From Spirulina subsalsa PCC 9445 (GTDB lineage: Bacteria > Cyanobacteriota > Cyanobacteriia > Cyanobacteriales > Spirulinaceae), in assembly GCF_000314005.1 (NCBI RefSeq), contig NZ_JH980292.1, positions 4,190,121-4,254,120 of the forward strand: a DNA stretch of 64,000 nt. The letters are read 5' to 3'. This document shows, in pieces, positions 33,324-42,455 of this stretch; within the stretch, counting starts at the first letter, position 1; each line of letters opens with the position of its first letter. Position numbers and translations under genes: made by a program. The notes beneath the pieces are model-generated. The model was not told where the DNA came from, searched no databases, and saw only the letters and a program-made list of their open reading frames with translations.

Positions 33324-33509
33324 ATGTCGAACAACCCTAAAGATTGTGACAAAAAACGTTGCTTTTGGTTAACTTTTCTGGCTATTTTAGTCATCGAAAC
33401 GCCGCAAATTGTGGCGGCCTATGTCAGTCTTGGGGAGAAAATGCCTCATGGGGGATTGTTCCCCCAAGTGGTGGAGGTGCGTCGTGAGGATTCTTGTTTA
33501 TCTCCCTAG
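33324..33509 (+). CDS. Small single-helix membrane protein, end possibly chimaeric
   Basis: The 61-residue product has a charged N-terminus (MSNNPKDCDKKR), one hydrophobic helix (CFWLTFLAILVIETPQIVAAYV) and a short tail. GAGGA lies 8 nt before the ATG. The tail (VVEVRREDSCLSP) runs to the place where a topA fragment begins on the other strand, so it may have been joined to foreign sequence. I know no homologue. Low to moderate confidence that it is expressed. Confidence 0.4.
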   Translation: MSNNPKDCDKKRCFWLTFLAILVIETPQIVAAYVSLGEKMPHGGLFPQVVEVRREDSCLSP

Positions 33510-33529
33510 GGGGTTTGACGGGGGATGGT

Positions 33530-33735
33530 TGGGTTTCATGACCCACTACGTCTAATTCTTTACAGTCTGGCTTGTCTCCCACTTTCAGGGGGGGGCAGGA
33601 TGACTTCTTGCTCTTCAATGGCAGCATCGGAGCCTTCCACATAGGCGTGGAAGAAGCCGGGGAAGTCAATGCGCTTACCGTTGGCGCGGAATCCTGCGTC
33701 TTCGACTTCCAGATTAACAATGTTCGTCACCCTCC
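33530..33735 (-). pseudogene. Fragment of DNA topoisomerase I (topA)
   Basis: On the minus strand, one frame reads [39 protein letters not shown] and, after a shift at a run of eight [25 protein letters not shown]. This is the segment of cyanobacterial topoisomerase I that leads to the conserved GHETQPPAR; the homology breaks off after QP. Both ends are missing, and the C8 run (33588-33595 as G on the + strand) gives a +1 frameshift compared with seven C. It is ~200 bp, clearly a relic. Confidence 0.75.
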
Positions 33736-33750
33736 AGACGGTCTTTGAGT

Positions 33751-33857
33751 GCGATCGCCTTGGTTCTCTTCTGCGTTATGTTGGAACTCTGGCCACTTCG
33801 GTTTATTTAGTCACAGGGGGCTACGCGCTGGATTTAACGCAATTGGGGATTCCTTTA
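33751..33857 (+). pseudogene. Duplicate 3' end of cobU
   Basis: The 107 bp are in the same frame and orientation as 25669-25775 in cobU and encode [19 protein letters not shown] and on to DLTQLGIPL. There are five differences, all at third codon positions and all synonymous. Identity begins exactly at a HIP1 site (gcgatcgcc). After IPL the two copies diverge: here QQVGSMNEES, in cobU the G-rich repeat tail. No start or upstream part of cobU is present. Confidence 0.85.
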
Positions 33858-33925
33858 CAGCAAGTTGGGTCTATGAATGAAGAATCCCCTCCCTCTTTCG
33901 GCCCTGGAGTGTCAACTCCAATCCA

Positions 33926-35611
33926 TTAAGACTCTCGCCGATGGGTTAAATTTTGGGATAAGAGTTGCAAAGATTCCGCCACTTCTGGGGAGATGGTAAT
34001 CGGGAGTTGACCCGAACGAACGTGTAAATCTCGTTGAGGAAAGGGGATCTCTATATTCTCTCGTCTAAAGCGTTCTTCGATTAAAAAATAAAGGTCACTT
34101 TTAATCTGGAATTGTTTAGGAGGATGGGCAATCCAGACCAATAAGGTAAAATCTAAAGCACTATCGCCAAACCCCGTAAAAAATACCACAGGACTGGGAA
34201 TAGAAAGAATATCAGGATGATCTTTTGCGGCTTCTAAAAGGGCATTGCGTACCCGTTTAATATCTGAACCGTAGGCTACCCCTAGGGGAATTCTTAGGCG
34301 AGAAATGGGGTTATCATGACTCCAGTTAATGACTTCCGATTCTAGGAAACGGGAGTTGGGTAAAATAATTGAGATTCTATCGAGGGTGCGGATTTCAGTG
34401 CTGCGAACTCCAATCCGTTCTACGGTGCCGACTAATCCCCCAACATCGACAAAATCCCCGACTTGAATGGGACGTTCAAAGAGTAGCACAATCCCACTGA
34501 CAAATTCTTTAGTAATCCCTTGTAAGCCTAAACTAATCCCCACCCCTAACACACTGGCAAAAACGGTTAAGGAGTTTAGATTTAAGCCCCAAATTTGCAG
34601 GATAACAATGGTGCCAATAAAGATAAAGGTGTAGTTAGCAATGAGGGAGATATTTTCTTGAGCGGAACGGTTGAGTCCGGTTAGGATGAGAATGCGCGAT
34701 CGCAAAATCCGACGCAGTAGGCGAGATAAGGACAATACTCCGGCCAGCAAACCAATGAGAATCAAGATATCTAGCACGGAGTAAGCATTATCTCCGAGGG
34801 GAAAAAGCCCAGAGGTTAAACTCACTTGCACGGTTTCCACTAAACCATCCCGGATTTCTCGGCTTAAGTTGCGGGTTTGAGGGAAAAGAGAAGCAATGTA
34901 AAATCCAGCAAAAAAGATTAATACTCCCCGAATTAATGAAAGTAAAATGTTAGAAATTATTTCTGTACGAGGACGACGGTTTGGGTCTGCTTCTGAGTTG
35001 AGTTCAATATTTAATTGTTCCAGCAAAACCGGAAACCAACGTTTCCATAAATTTCCCACTAACCAACTGGCTAATAAGGCGAGAATTAAAGCACCCCCGG
35101 AGAGCAATAGGGCATAACGAATATATTCCGGGGTGCGTTGATATTTGGCTTTTTCTAAGGCCTGTTGTAAAACACTACGCCACAAATCGGCTTGATTAAT
35201 GCCTGAACGTCCCGGAGGTGTATCGGCTTGGGTGACGGAGATCAAATAACGACCATTAATGAGTAAAACTGGGACTTGTTGCCGTTCATCAATCGTCACA
35301 TTCAGGGATTGATCCGGGGTGATATTTTCAACAATATTCGCTAGGACTTCATTGGCTTCTCTCGCTCGTTGTTGGGCGCTAAAATCTCCAGAACGACTAA
35401 CTTCAAAAATGGGGTCGCCATCAATTAAAATGGGGGCTTTGAGAGGGCCTTCACTTCCGGCAGTTTGAGCAACAAGGGGAAGGGATAAACAGAGGAAACA
35501 GAGAAGAGAACAAAGGGCAAGGGCTAAAGATTTAACCCTTACACCTCGGTTAAACCGAGTAAACAAATTAAACCGAGTTAAAAACCTAAACCTAGTTAAA
35601 AAACGCAACAT
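33926..35611 (-). CDS. MscS-family mechanosensitive channel
   Basis: The 561-residue protein has a hydrophobic leader (~28-48, ending VAQ), a periplasmic part (~50-165), several membrane helices (~165-190, 225-245, 275-300, 320-345) and the MscS core. The pore helix and beta domain read GVGISLGLQGITKEFVSGIV, LLFERPIQVGDFVDVGGLVGTVERIG, then RSTEIRTLDR and ILPNSRFLESEVINWS. It relieves osmotic pressure in the inner membrane. The first 25 residues repeat RFLTRF / NLFTRF from an ~18-bp tandem repeat, so the true start may lie at a later codon. It is 3 nt after the AI-2E permease gene, so it ends a ureF-permease-channel operon. Confidence 0.92.
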   Translation of the reverse strand: MLRFLTRFRFLTRFNLFTRFNRGVRVKSLALALCSLLCFLCLSLPLVAQTAGSEGPLKAPILIDGDPIFEVSRSGDFSAQQRAREANEVLANIVENITPDQSLNVTIDERQQVPVLLINGRYLISVTQADTPPGRSGINQADLWRSVLQQALEKAKYQRTPEYIRYALLLSGGALILALLASWLVGNLWKRWFPVLLEQLNIELNSEADPNRRPRTEIISNILLSLIRGVLIFFAGFYIASLFPQTRNLSREIRDGLVETVQVSLTSGLFPLGDNAYSVLDILILIGLLAGVLSLSRLLRRILRSRILILTGLNRSAQENISLIANYTFIFIGTIVILQIWGLNLNSLTVFASVLGVGISLGLQGITKEFVSGIVLLFERPIQVGDFVDVGGLVGTVERIGVRSTEIRTLDRISIILPNSRFLESEVINWSHDNPISRLRIPLGVAYGSDIKRVRNALLEAAKDHPDILSIPSPVVFFTGFGDSALDFTLLVWIAHPPKQFQIKSDLYFLIEERFRRENIEIPFPQRDLHVRSGQLPITISPEVAESLQLLSQNLTHRRES

Positions 35612-35614
35612 AAT

Positions 35615-36736
35615 TCAACTCGACAACGGCAGGGAGGGATGGGGACTGTCATCCACAGGGGGCAGGTTTTGACTGTCTTGGGCTTTGAGTTTGGGTTGAA
35701 TGTATAAGTTATCGAGGACGACCAAACTCCCAGCCACCCAGGGGGGAACAATGAGGGCTCCGATAATCCCTAACACTTGGGCGCCCCCTAAAACGGCTAA
35801 AAGTTGCAAGATGGGGGGGACTTGAACGGTATTGCCTACCAGTAGGGGATCTAAAACATAGGTTTCGATGTTTTGGATAATTACAAACAACAATAACACC
35901 CAGAGGAATAACCATCCCCCTTGGGCGATCGCAACAATTAACGCCGGAATCGACCCTAACACCGGACCGAAAAAGGGAATCAGGTTAGTAAACCCTGCAA
36001 TTACCCCTAATCCTAGGGCAAATTCTGATAATCCGAGGAAGTTTAAGCCCAAACTAATGGCCACCCCTAAGATGGCGGACACCAGAATCCGACCTTGAAT
36101 ATAGCCCCCCATGCGTTGGCTGACGGGTCGCACTTGGGCGGCCAGTTGGCTATCCCAAGGGGTGGGGAAAAGTTGCACCAAACCCCGAATTAAGCTCTCT
36201 GAACCTGTCAACATATAGCCGGAGAGGATAATGGCCAAAAGGGTGCTTAACACGCCGCCCACGAGGCCTCGGGTTAAACTGTAGGAACGCACCAAGAGAT
36301 CCCGGGAGGTGCGTAGTCCCCAAGTGGTGAGGGATTGGAGATTAAATAAGCTTTCGAGGTAAGCCCAGGTGTCGGGTTCGGTCAGACCCCAGCGAATACT
36401 GAGATTTTCTAATACATTGGCGAGAACTTCTAGATAAGCGGGAAGTTTGCGCAGGAGGCGCTGAATTTGTTCGGCAACGGTGGGGCCAATAATCACCCCA
36501 AACCCCACGAGAAGGGAGAGGAGGGCAAAATAGACCCCAATGACGGCTAACCACCGGGGCAGGCCCCAACGTTCGGCTGTGTTGACGGCAGGGGCGAGGG
36601 TGGCGGCAATGACGACGGCCACCATGAGGACGACGAGTAACCAGCGCAGTTGCCACAGGAGAATAAGGGCAAGTCCAGTTAGGAGTAGGGTGAGGAGGGT
36701 GGAGAGGGAAAGGGTGATGACAGGGCGTTCAGGCAT
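35615..36736 (-). CDS. AI-2E family transporter (PF01594-type permease)
   Basis: The 373-residue membrane protein has about eight helices: LLTLLLTGLALILLWQLRWLL near the start, then PRWLAVIGVYFALLSLLVGFGV, and at the C-terminal half the family signature FGPVLGSIPALIVAI and LLFVIIQNIETYVLDPLLVGNTVQVPP. The family includes TqsA and Na+/H+ antiporter-like members; transported solute cannot be told from sequence. It sits 3 nt after ureF and 3 nt before the MscS gene, so the three are probably one transcript. Confidence 0.9.
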   Translation of the reverse strand: MPERPVITLSLSTLLTLLLTGLALILLWQLRWLLVVLMVAVVIAATLAPAVNTAERWGLPRWLAVIGVYFALLSLLVGFGVIIGPTVAEQIQRLLRKLPAYLEVLANVLENLSIRWGLTEPDTWAYLESLFNLQSLTTWGLRTSRDLLVRSYSLTRGLVGGVLSTLLAIILSGYMLTGSESLIRGLVQLFPTPWDSQLAAQVRPVSQRMGGYIQGRILVSAILGVAISLGLNFLGLSEFALGLGVIAGFTNLIPFFGPVLGSIPALIVAIAQGGWLFLWVLLLFVIIQNIETYVLDPLLVGNTVQVPPILQLLAVLGGAQVLGIIGALIVPPWVAGSLVVLDNLYIQPKLKAQDSQNLPPVDDSPHPSLPLSS

Positions 36737-36739
36737 GGT

Positions 36740-37408
36740 CTAGCTGCGAAATAGACGAGTATATTGAGTTTCATGATACATACTGGCTAGGGTGGCTCCC
36801 CCGCTACAGGTTTCTAGGTCATCTTCTGAAGAGGATAAGAGTTGGGCGGTGATTTCGTTGAGGAGGGGGGAGAGATGAAAGAGTAACTGTTGACCTTGGG
36901 TTTGTCCGAGGGGGATTAATTTCACGCCCCCGTTGATCATATTGGTGGCCCAACTGTGCAGATATCCTAGGAGAAAGGACTCTGGGGGAATGTGGCAGAG
37001 GGTGGCGGCGAGGGTAAAGGCGATCGCATAATGACAAGGATTGGCGATTTGCTCAATCATAGCGCGCCCCTCGGGTTGCAGGTTTGCCCATAGTTTGAGC
37101 AATGAGGCTCCCATTTGCCAACTCTGTTGACGCAATTCTTGGGTTTCTCGGGTGGCGGAAAGCCATTGATTCCAGTGGTTTAAGCCTTGCCAGTCTTGGG
37201 TCAGGATGCAGGAGTGCGATCGCACCATCACCCCCCCCTCCAACTGAATCGCCCCATAGTGCAACTCCCGACGCAACCAATGATCTAACTCCCCCGCATC
37301 GGTAATAATGCCCTGTTCAACTAAACTTTCCAATCCTTCCGAATAACTGTAAGCTCCCACAGGTAAACTGGAGCTAACAAGCTGAAGTAATGAGAGTAAT
37401 TGAGACAT
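36740..37408 (-). CDS. ureF: Urease accessory protein UreF
   Basis: UreF works with UreD/H and UreG to load nickel into urease. The 222-residue product shows the family pattern: LLQLVSSSLPVGAYSYSEGLE at the N-terminus, WLRRELHYGAIQLEGGVM, PCHYAIAFTLAATLCHIPPE, and YLHSWATNMINGGVKLIPLGQT. UreG, which usually follows ureF, is not in the window; an AI-2E permease and MscS follow instead, with 3-nt spacing. A Ni2+-dependent urease must be encoded elsewhere if this gene is functional. Confidence 0.93.
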   Translation of the reverse strand: MSQLLSLLQLVSSSLPVGAYSYSEGLESLVEQGIITDAGELDHWLRRELHYGAIQLEGGVMVRSHSCILTQDWQGLNHWNQWLSATRETQELRQQSWQMGASLLKLWANLQPEGRAMIEQIANPCHYAIAFTLAATLCHIPPESFLLGYLHSWATNMINGGVKLIPLGQTQGQQLLFHLSPLLNEITAQLLSSSEDDLETCSGGATLASMYHETQYTRLFRS

Positions 37409-37578
37409 AGGTCTTTCATTCGCGGTTCAAGAAAAAACAGCCTGATCCCAAATTAGAATCAATGCTGTTGTAAGGTTCTCTCCCGTTAGACCTGAAAGGT
37501 TAACGAGAGCTTCAAAACAAACTGAGGTGAAATCGTTGCAAAACGTGCGCTAGAGTCAAGATTGAGCTAAGAGCAAGT

Positions 37579-38172
37579 TTAGTGGTCTTCTAATTCCGTT
37601 AAGACCTGTTGAGCCACTTGTAAAGTATAACGAGCTTGTTCAATGGTAGATAACTGCTCCCAACTCCGGGAATCTTGGGGTTTGGAGGCCGAATGACTCC
37701 GCATCGCATAGACCAAGGGACGGGCAAAGATTTGTAAATCTTCACTAGACCACTCATCTAACAGGGGTTTCACGCACTCAATTAAACGGTCAATGGGGGA
37801 AAGGGGAGCATGAATCAAAGTTTCGGCCTGCTGCACAATGGCATCTAACCAATCATGAGGAATGCGATCGCCAAATTGTGCCAAAAATGACGATCTAACG
37901 TCATTCAAAGCCCCCTTTTCCCTACAATTCAACCAGTACTTTTCCGCCGTCGCAAAGAATTCATAGGACGGGGTGGCGAATTCTTCCTCATTGAATCCCA
38001 ATGATCCCGAAAACTCTTGTTCTAAATGGTCAAGATAGGAGTCCACTTCTGGATCTGTCACATCCCAAGGATAAATATAGGGTTCATCTTGGATAATCAG
38101 TTCTAATAACTCCCCTTGAATGACTCCTCGCCGTTCTTCGTTCCAGACACAATCGTTCCGCACGTTTTTCAT
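37579..38172 (-). CDS. Unknown acidic protein
   Basis: No known family recognised. The 197-residue product is acidic and mostly helical, with VIQGELLELIIQDEPYIYPWD, SYLDHLEQEF, and near the end YTLQVAQQVLTELEDH. It has no signal peptide or membrane helix. AGGAG lies 8 nt upstream of the ATG at 38172, supporting the start. It appears to be a single-gene unit; a weak hairpin (ctctcccgtta / taacgagag, 37478-37509) follows it without a U-tract. Confidence 0.6.
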   Translation of the reverse strand: MKNVRNDCVWNEERRGVIQGELLELIIQDEPYIYPWDVTDPEVDSYLDHLEQEFSGSLGFNEEEFATPSYEFFATAEKYWLNCREKGALNDVRSSFLAQFGDRIPHDWLDAIVQQAETLIHAPLSPIDRLIECVKPLLDEWSSEDLQIFARPLVYAMRSHSASKPQDSRSWEQLSTIEQARYTLQVAQQVLTELEDH

Positions 38173-38379
38173 GACTTGTCTCCTCTTAATCTCATGCTCC
38201 CTGTTGGAGTCTTGTTGGGATCTACACCTTCACATTTAGCTGTTCCGAAGTAAATCAAGGTTTTTTTTCGGCCGTTTTGCCCAAAACTATAACGCAGATC
38301 CTGCTGATATTATCAAGGATTGACCCCACTCGAAACTGGGGGCTATTATACCCCTGTCCTTCCCAATGCCCGATTTCCC

Positions 38380-39285
38380 ATGTTCTCCCCCCTACTCTTT
38401 CCCCCACCCCTCCAACCGGGGGACACCCTGGAGATTATCGCCCCCAGTGGAGCTCTCAAGGAATATAGCGCCTTGGCAGCGGGGGTCAAGGTCTGGCAAG
38501 ACCGGGGCTATGAGATTGCCCTCTGTGACTCATGGCGGCAGCGTTACGGCTATTTGGCGGGTTCAGACCTACAACGCCGTCAAGCCCTGTTAGACGCTTG
38601 GCAAGGGGTCGCTCAGGGCGTTCTCTGTGCGCGGGGGGGCTACGGGGGGGCGCGTCTGTTGGAAGGCTGGACTTGGCCGGATTTGCCCCCCAAATGGTTG
38701 ATCGGGTTTTCGGATATTACGAGTCTTTTGTGGAGTTTAGCCACCCAAGGCCTAGGGGGGGTACATGGTCCGGTGTTAACGACTTTAGCCCAAGAACCGG
38801 AATGGTCAAAACAGCGTCTTTTTGATTGTGTCGAAGGTCGTCCTTTAGCTCCGTTGCAGGGGCAGGCATGGCAAGGGGGAACGGTGACAGGTCGCCTCCT
38901 ACCTGCTAATTTAACCGTCGCGACTCATCTTCTTTGTACACCCCTAGAACCCAACTTAGCGGGGGTGATTTTAGCCCTAGAAGATGTGGCTGAAGCTCCC
39001 TATCGTCTCGACCGAATGTTAACCCAGTGGCGACTGAGTGGGCGACTGGAGGCATTGGGGGGGCTTGCTTTGGGGCGGTTTAGTCGCTGTGAGGGAAATC
39101 CTGAGACTTGGACGGTGGAGGAAATGTTACGCGATCGCCTTTCGGATCTCCCTTGTCCCATTGTCGCCGACCTACCCTTTGGCCACGACGGCCCCAACGC
39201 AGCCCTTCCTGTGGGAGCCGTGGTGACTCTGGACGGAGAGCAAGGGGTTTTGTCTTTTGTTGCGAAACCTCAAGAGAAAGGATAA
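38380..39285 (+). CDS. LD-carboxypeptidase (peptidase S66)
   Basis: The S66 enzyme trims L,D-bonds of the murein tetrapeptide during cell-wall recycling in the cytoplasm. Motifs: LQPGDTLEIIAPSGAL near the start, CARGGYGGARLL, the nucleophile Ser in LIGFSDITSLLW, ALEDVAEAPYRLDRML with the catalytic Glu, and DLPFGHDGPNAALPVG with the catalytic His. The frame is open back to a TTG at 38320, but the residues before ATG 38380 are not family-like, so I take 38380 (~301 residues). It lies 68 nt upstream of hemE on the same strand. Confidence 0.9.
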   Translation: MFSPLLFPPPLQPGDTLEIIAPSGALKEYSALAAGVKVWQDRGYEIALCDSWRQRYGYLAGSDLQRRQALLDAWQGVAQGVLCARGGYGGARLLEGWTWPDLPPKWLIGFSDITSLLWSLATQGLGGVHGPVLTTLAQEPEWSKQRLFDCVEGRPLAPLQGQAWQGGTVTGRLLPANLTVATHLLCTPLEPNLAGVILALEDVAEAPYRLDRMLTQWRLSGRLEALGGLALGRFSRCEGNPETWTVEEMLRDRLSDLPCPIVADLPFGHDGPNAALPVGAVVTLDGEQGVLSFVAKPQEKG

Positions 39286-39353
39286 AGGGTCTAGCGCAAG
39301 ATGATAAGCTAACAAATGCCCTAAAAAACTTTTTAGAATAAAACGGAGTTTCT

Positions 39354-40418
39354 ATGGCTGGGTCAACCCAGGAACCTTTACTATTACGAGTGGCGCGGGG
39401 TGAAACCGCCGAGCGCCCCCCGGTTTGGATGATGCGCCAAGCGGGACGCTATATGAAAGTCTATCGAGACTTGCGCGATCGCTACCCCAGTTTTCGGGAA
39501 CGGTCGGAAAATGCCGATTTAGCAATTGAGATTTCCCTGCAACCTTGGCGGGCGTTTCAACCCGACGGGGTGATCATGTTCTCCGATATTTTAACCCCCC
39601 TCCCCGGGATCGGCATCCCCTTTGATATTATCGAGAGTCGCGGTCCGGTGATTGATCCTCCGATTCGCAACGCTGAACAGGTGAAAAATCTCCATGCTCT
39701 CGATCCCGAAGCGTCTTTACCTTTTATCAAGACAATTCTCAACACCCTGCGCCAAGAAGTGGGCAATCAGTCCACGGTTTTGGGCTTTGTGGGGGCGCCT
39801 TGGACCTTAGCGGCCTATGCCGTGGAAGGCAAGAGTTCTAAGAACTATTCCATTATCAAAGGGATGGCCTTCTCAGAACCGGCCGTGCTGCATCAGTTAC
39901 TAAGTAAATTAGCCGATGCGATCGCCGTTTATGTTCGTTATCAAATCGACTGCGGCGCGCAAGTGGTGCAAATGTTCGATTCTTGGGCGGGACAACTCAC
40001 TCCCCAAGACTATGAAACCTTTGCCCTTCCCTATCAACAGCAAGTCGTCCGTCAAGTTAAGGCCACCCATCCCGACACCCCCCTGATTCTGTATATCAGT
40101 GGCAGTGCAGGCGTTTTAGAACGCATGGGTCAATCGGGGGTAGATATTGTCAGCGTAGACTGGACTGTAGACATGGCAGAAGCCCGTCAACGTCTTGGTC
40201 GTACCATGAAAGTACAAGGCAATATAGATCCGGGGGTTTTATTTGGTTCTCCGGCGTTTATTCGTGAGCGAATTATTGACACTGTGCAAAAAACAGGCGG
40301 TCAAGGTCACATCTTGAACCTCGGTCATGGCGTACTCCCCGGCACCCCAGAAGATCACGTCCGAGTATTCTTTGAAACGGGAAAACAAGTCAACGATTTG
40401 TTAGCCGTTCACGCCTAA
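39354..40418 (+). CDS. hemE: Uroporphyrinogen decarboxylase
   Basis: HemE removes four acetate carboxyls from uroporphyrinogen III to make coproporphyrinogen III, the branch toward haem and chlorophyll. The 354-residue product has [21 protein letters not shown] near the N-terminus (substrate-binding RxxxR loop), [21 protein letters not shown] with the catalytic Asp, [22 protein letters not shown], and the end [18 protein letters not shown]. Length is normal. A GGAG is 7 nt before the ATG. Confidence 0.98.
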   Translation: MAGSTQEPLLLRVARGETAERPPVWMMRQAGRYMKVYRDLRDRYPSFRERSENADLAIEISLQPWRAFQPDGVIMFSDILTPLPGIGIPFDIIESRGPVIDPPIRNAEQVKNLHALDPEASLPFIKTILNTLRQEVGNQSTVLGFVGAPWTLAAYAVEGKSSKNYSIIKGMAFSEPAVLHQLLSKLADAIAVYVRYQIDCGAQVVQMFDSWAGQLTPQDYETFALPYQQQVVRQVKATHPDTPLILYISGSAGVLERMGQSGVDIVSVDWTVDMAEARQRLGRTMKVQGNIDPGVLFGSPAFIRERIIDTVQKTGGQGHILNLGHGVLPGTPEDHVRVFFETGKQVNDLLAVHA

Positions 40419-40493
40419 ATTAATCCTAAATTATCAATTATCAATTCTCCACTCTTTTTGAACAGATTTGATCCTTTGTAATAGCAGCAGCCC

Positions 40494-41483
40494 ATGACAG
40501 CCAAGCGAATTTTTATAACAGGTGCAAGTGGCTGTATTGGTCATTACTTCACCGAATTACTAATTCAAGAAACAGACCATGAACTGTTTTTATTAGTACG
40601 CAACCCAGCGAAACTCAAATTTGATTACAATGCCCGCCCCGGAATCACCGTATTAGAAGGGGATATGATGGATATTGAACAGTTTGGCGACCTTTTAAAA
40701 ACCATTCATATTGCTATTTTAGCGGCTAATGCTTGGGGAGGAACAGCCGAAGTTTTTGATACCAATGTAGCTAAAACATTGCGGCTAATAAACTTATTAG
40801 ATCCCAAAGTTTGCGAACAAGTCTTATATTTTTCCACGGCCAGCATATTAAACCAAAAAAACCAATTATTAGAAGAAGCGAGACAAATCGGGACAGATTA
40901 TATTCGGTCAAAGTACGACATGATGACCCAACTTCCTCGCTTAGAGATTGCCCCGAAAATCACCGTTTTATTCCCTACCTTAGTCTTAGGAGGAGATGGA
41001 AATAAACCCTATTCTCATATTTCTTCAGGCTTAAAAGACATTGTAAAATGGGTTCCCTTAGCGCGTTGGTTTCGAGGGGATGCCAGCTTTCACTTTCTCC
41101 ATAGCCAAGACATCGCCCGCGTCGTGGTTTATTTAGTGGATAATCCCCTCCCCTATGATGTAGTAAACGAACTCGATGATATTTACCTCAAGCAAGTTGT
41201 TCTAGGCAATCCTGCCACCACCGTCAATGATGCCGTAGCTGAAGTTTGCGAATATTTTGGCCATCGGATTTATTGGCGAATTCCCCTCACCCTTTGGTTT
41301 GCTAATTTCATCATTGTTCTGTTTCGGATTCAGATGGCCACTTGGGACCGATTCTGCATGAATTACCGCCATTTTGTGTATAAAAATCCCGTGAATCCTG
41401 CCACCTTTGGCCTACCCGTTTATTGTCCCACCGTTGCCGATATATTCCGAGTCAGTGGTATTCCATCCCGTCGTAGGGAATAG
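40494..41483 (+). CDS. NAD-dependent epimerase/dehydratase (extended SDR)
   Basis: The 329-residue protein has the Rossmann motif ITGASGCIGHYFTELL (GxxGxxG) at residues 8-23, the acidic second strand position, LYFSTASIL where the catalytic Ser/Thr sits, and the YxxxK motif in YIRSKYDM (Tyr and Lys present). C-terminal part has a hydrophobic segment (LTLWFANFIIVLFRIQMA) suggesting membrane association. Extended SDRs of this kind act on nucleotide sugars, sterols or pigments; the substrate cannot be told. It follows hemE by 75 nt but is not known to belong to tetrapyrrole synthesis. Confidence 0.82.
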   Translation: MTAKRIFITGASGCIGHYFTELLIQETDHELFLLVRNPAKLKFDYNARPGITVLEGDMMDIEQFGDLLKTIHIAILAANAWGGTAEVFDTNVAKTLRLINLLDPKVCEQVLYFSTASILNQKNQLLEEARQIGTDYIRSKYDMMTQLPRLEIAPKITVLFPTLVLGGDGNKPYSHISSGLKDIVKWVPLARWFRGDASFHFLHSQDIARVVVYLVDNPLPYDVVNELDDIYLKQVVLGNPATTVNDAVAEVCEYFGHRIYWRIPLTLWFANFIIVLFRIQMATWDRFCMNYRHFVYKNPVNPATFGLPVYCPTVADIFRVSGIPSRRRE

Positions 41484-41497
41484 GGCATAGATAATAA

Positions 41498-42364
41498 TTA
41501 ACCTAAATTAGTGGAAGAAACTCCTAACAACACTAAAACACCCCCAGCAATTAATAGAGGAGTCACCGTTTCTCCCAGTAAAGAAACCCCTAAAATAATT
41601 GCCGAAACCGGAACTAAATTAATAAAAATGGCGGCTCGGGTTGGTCCAATGGAGCGGATTCCTTCGTAATACCAATTAAAGCCAATGGCTGACCCAAAAA
41701 CCCCTAAATAAATTAAACTCAACCAATGATTGAGAGCCAAATCTGGCAAAATTTCCCACAGCCCCCTATGGAGGGCGAGAGGCAAAAGGGCTAAAGTCCC
41801 GATGAAACAAGCGTAAGTCGTCGCCACAAGGGGGGATAAATCCTGCATCACCCACTTTCCGACAATGCTATAAATACACCAACTGATGACACAACCAAAT
41901 AACCATAAATCCCCCGTGCCGATGCCCTCCCGGAAGAGGTGGAGGGGGTTTCCTTGGGCGATGATGAAGGCCGCACCAGAAAAGGACAGGAGAATCCCGA
42001 CAATTTGTAGGGAACTGAGACGATACCGTAAGAAAATGGCTGAAGCAAGAGCGACTGCAATGGGATTGAGGGCAATAATCAATGAGGCACGACTGGCGGG
42101 GGTAGTTTGCAAACCCCAAAAAAAGAAAGTATTGTACGCAAAAACCCCTGTTAACCCCAACACAACCAGCCCAATCATTTGGGACCACCGGACACGGGGG
42201 AATTTCTGTTCTACATGGTAGGTGAGGAGGGCGAGGCAAAAACTCGCGAGGGCGAAGCGACAGAAGGCGGCAGAAAAGGGATGGAGCGCCTGAACTATAA
42301 TCCGTCCGGCAATAAATGTCCCCCCCCAGATAATCGCAGTGGCAACCAGTTTAAAATAAATCAT
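41498..42364 (-). CDS. EamA/DMT-family transporter
   Basis: The 288-residue protein has ten predicted helices in two EamA repeats. The first runs from IYFKLVATAIIWGGTFIAGRII, with FCRFALASFCLALLTY; the second starts near residue 150 with GDLWLFGCVISWCIYSIVGKWV and ends with LLIAGGVLVLLGVSS. This is the drug/metabolite exporter (RhaT-like) fold; solute unknown. It converges on the SDR gene, with 14 nt between the stops, and is a single-gene unit. Confidence 0.9.
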   Translation of the reverse strand: MIYFKLVATAIIWGGTFIAGRIIVQALHPFSAAFCRFALASFCLALLTYHVEQKFPRVRWSQMIGLVVLGLTGVFAYNTFFFWGLQTTPASRASLIIALNPIAVALASAIFLRYRLSSLQIVGILLSFSGAAFIIAQGNPLHLFREGIGTGDLWLFGCVISWCIYSIVGKWVMQDLSPLVATTYACFIGTLALLPLALHRGLWEILPDLALNHWLSLIYLGVFGSAIGFNWYYEGIRSIGPTRAAIFINLVPVSAIILGVSLLGETVTPLLIAGGVLVLLGVSSTNLG

Positions 42365-42455
42365 GGATGGTGTAAGCAGAGTGGTTGTGATTAACCCTGC
42401 TCTATTTTCCCTAGTTTTGCGCCCATTTCCGTATGCCCTGGTTATATTTCACGTT

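Noticed and set aside
33424-33720. 98-codon minus-strand frame taken as a gene
   Set aside because: It is half out-of-frame topA sequence and half in-frame topA fragment joined through the C8 run; not a gene.
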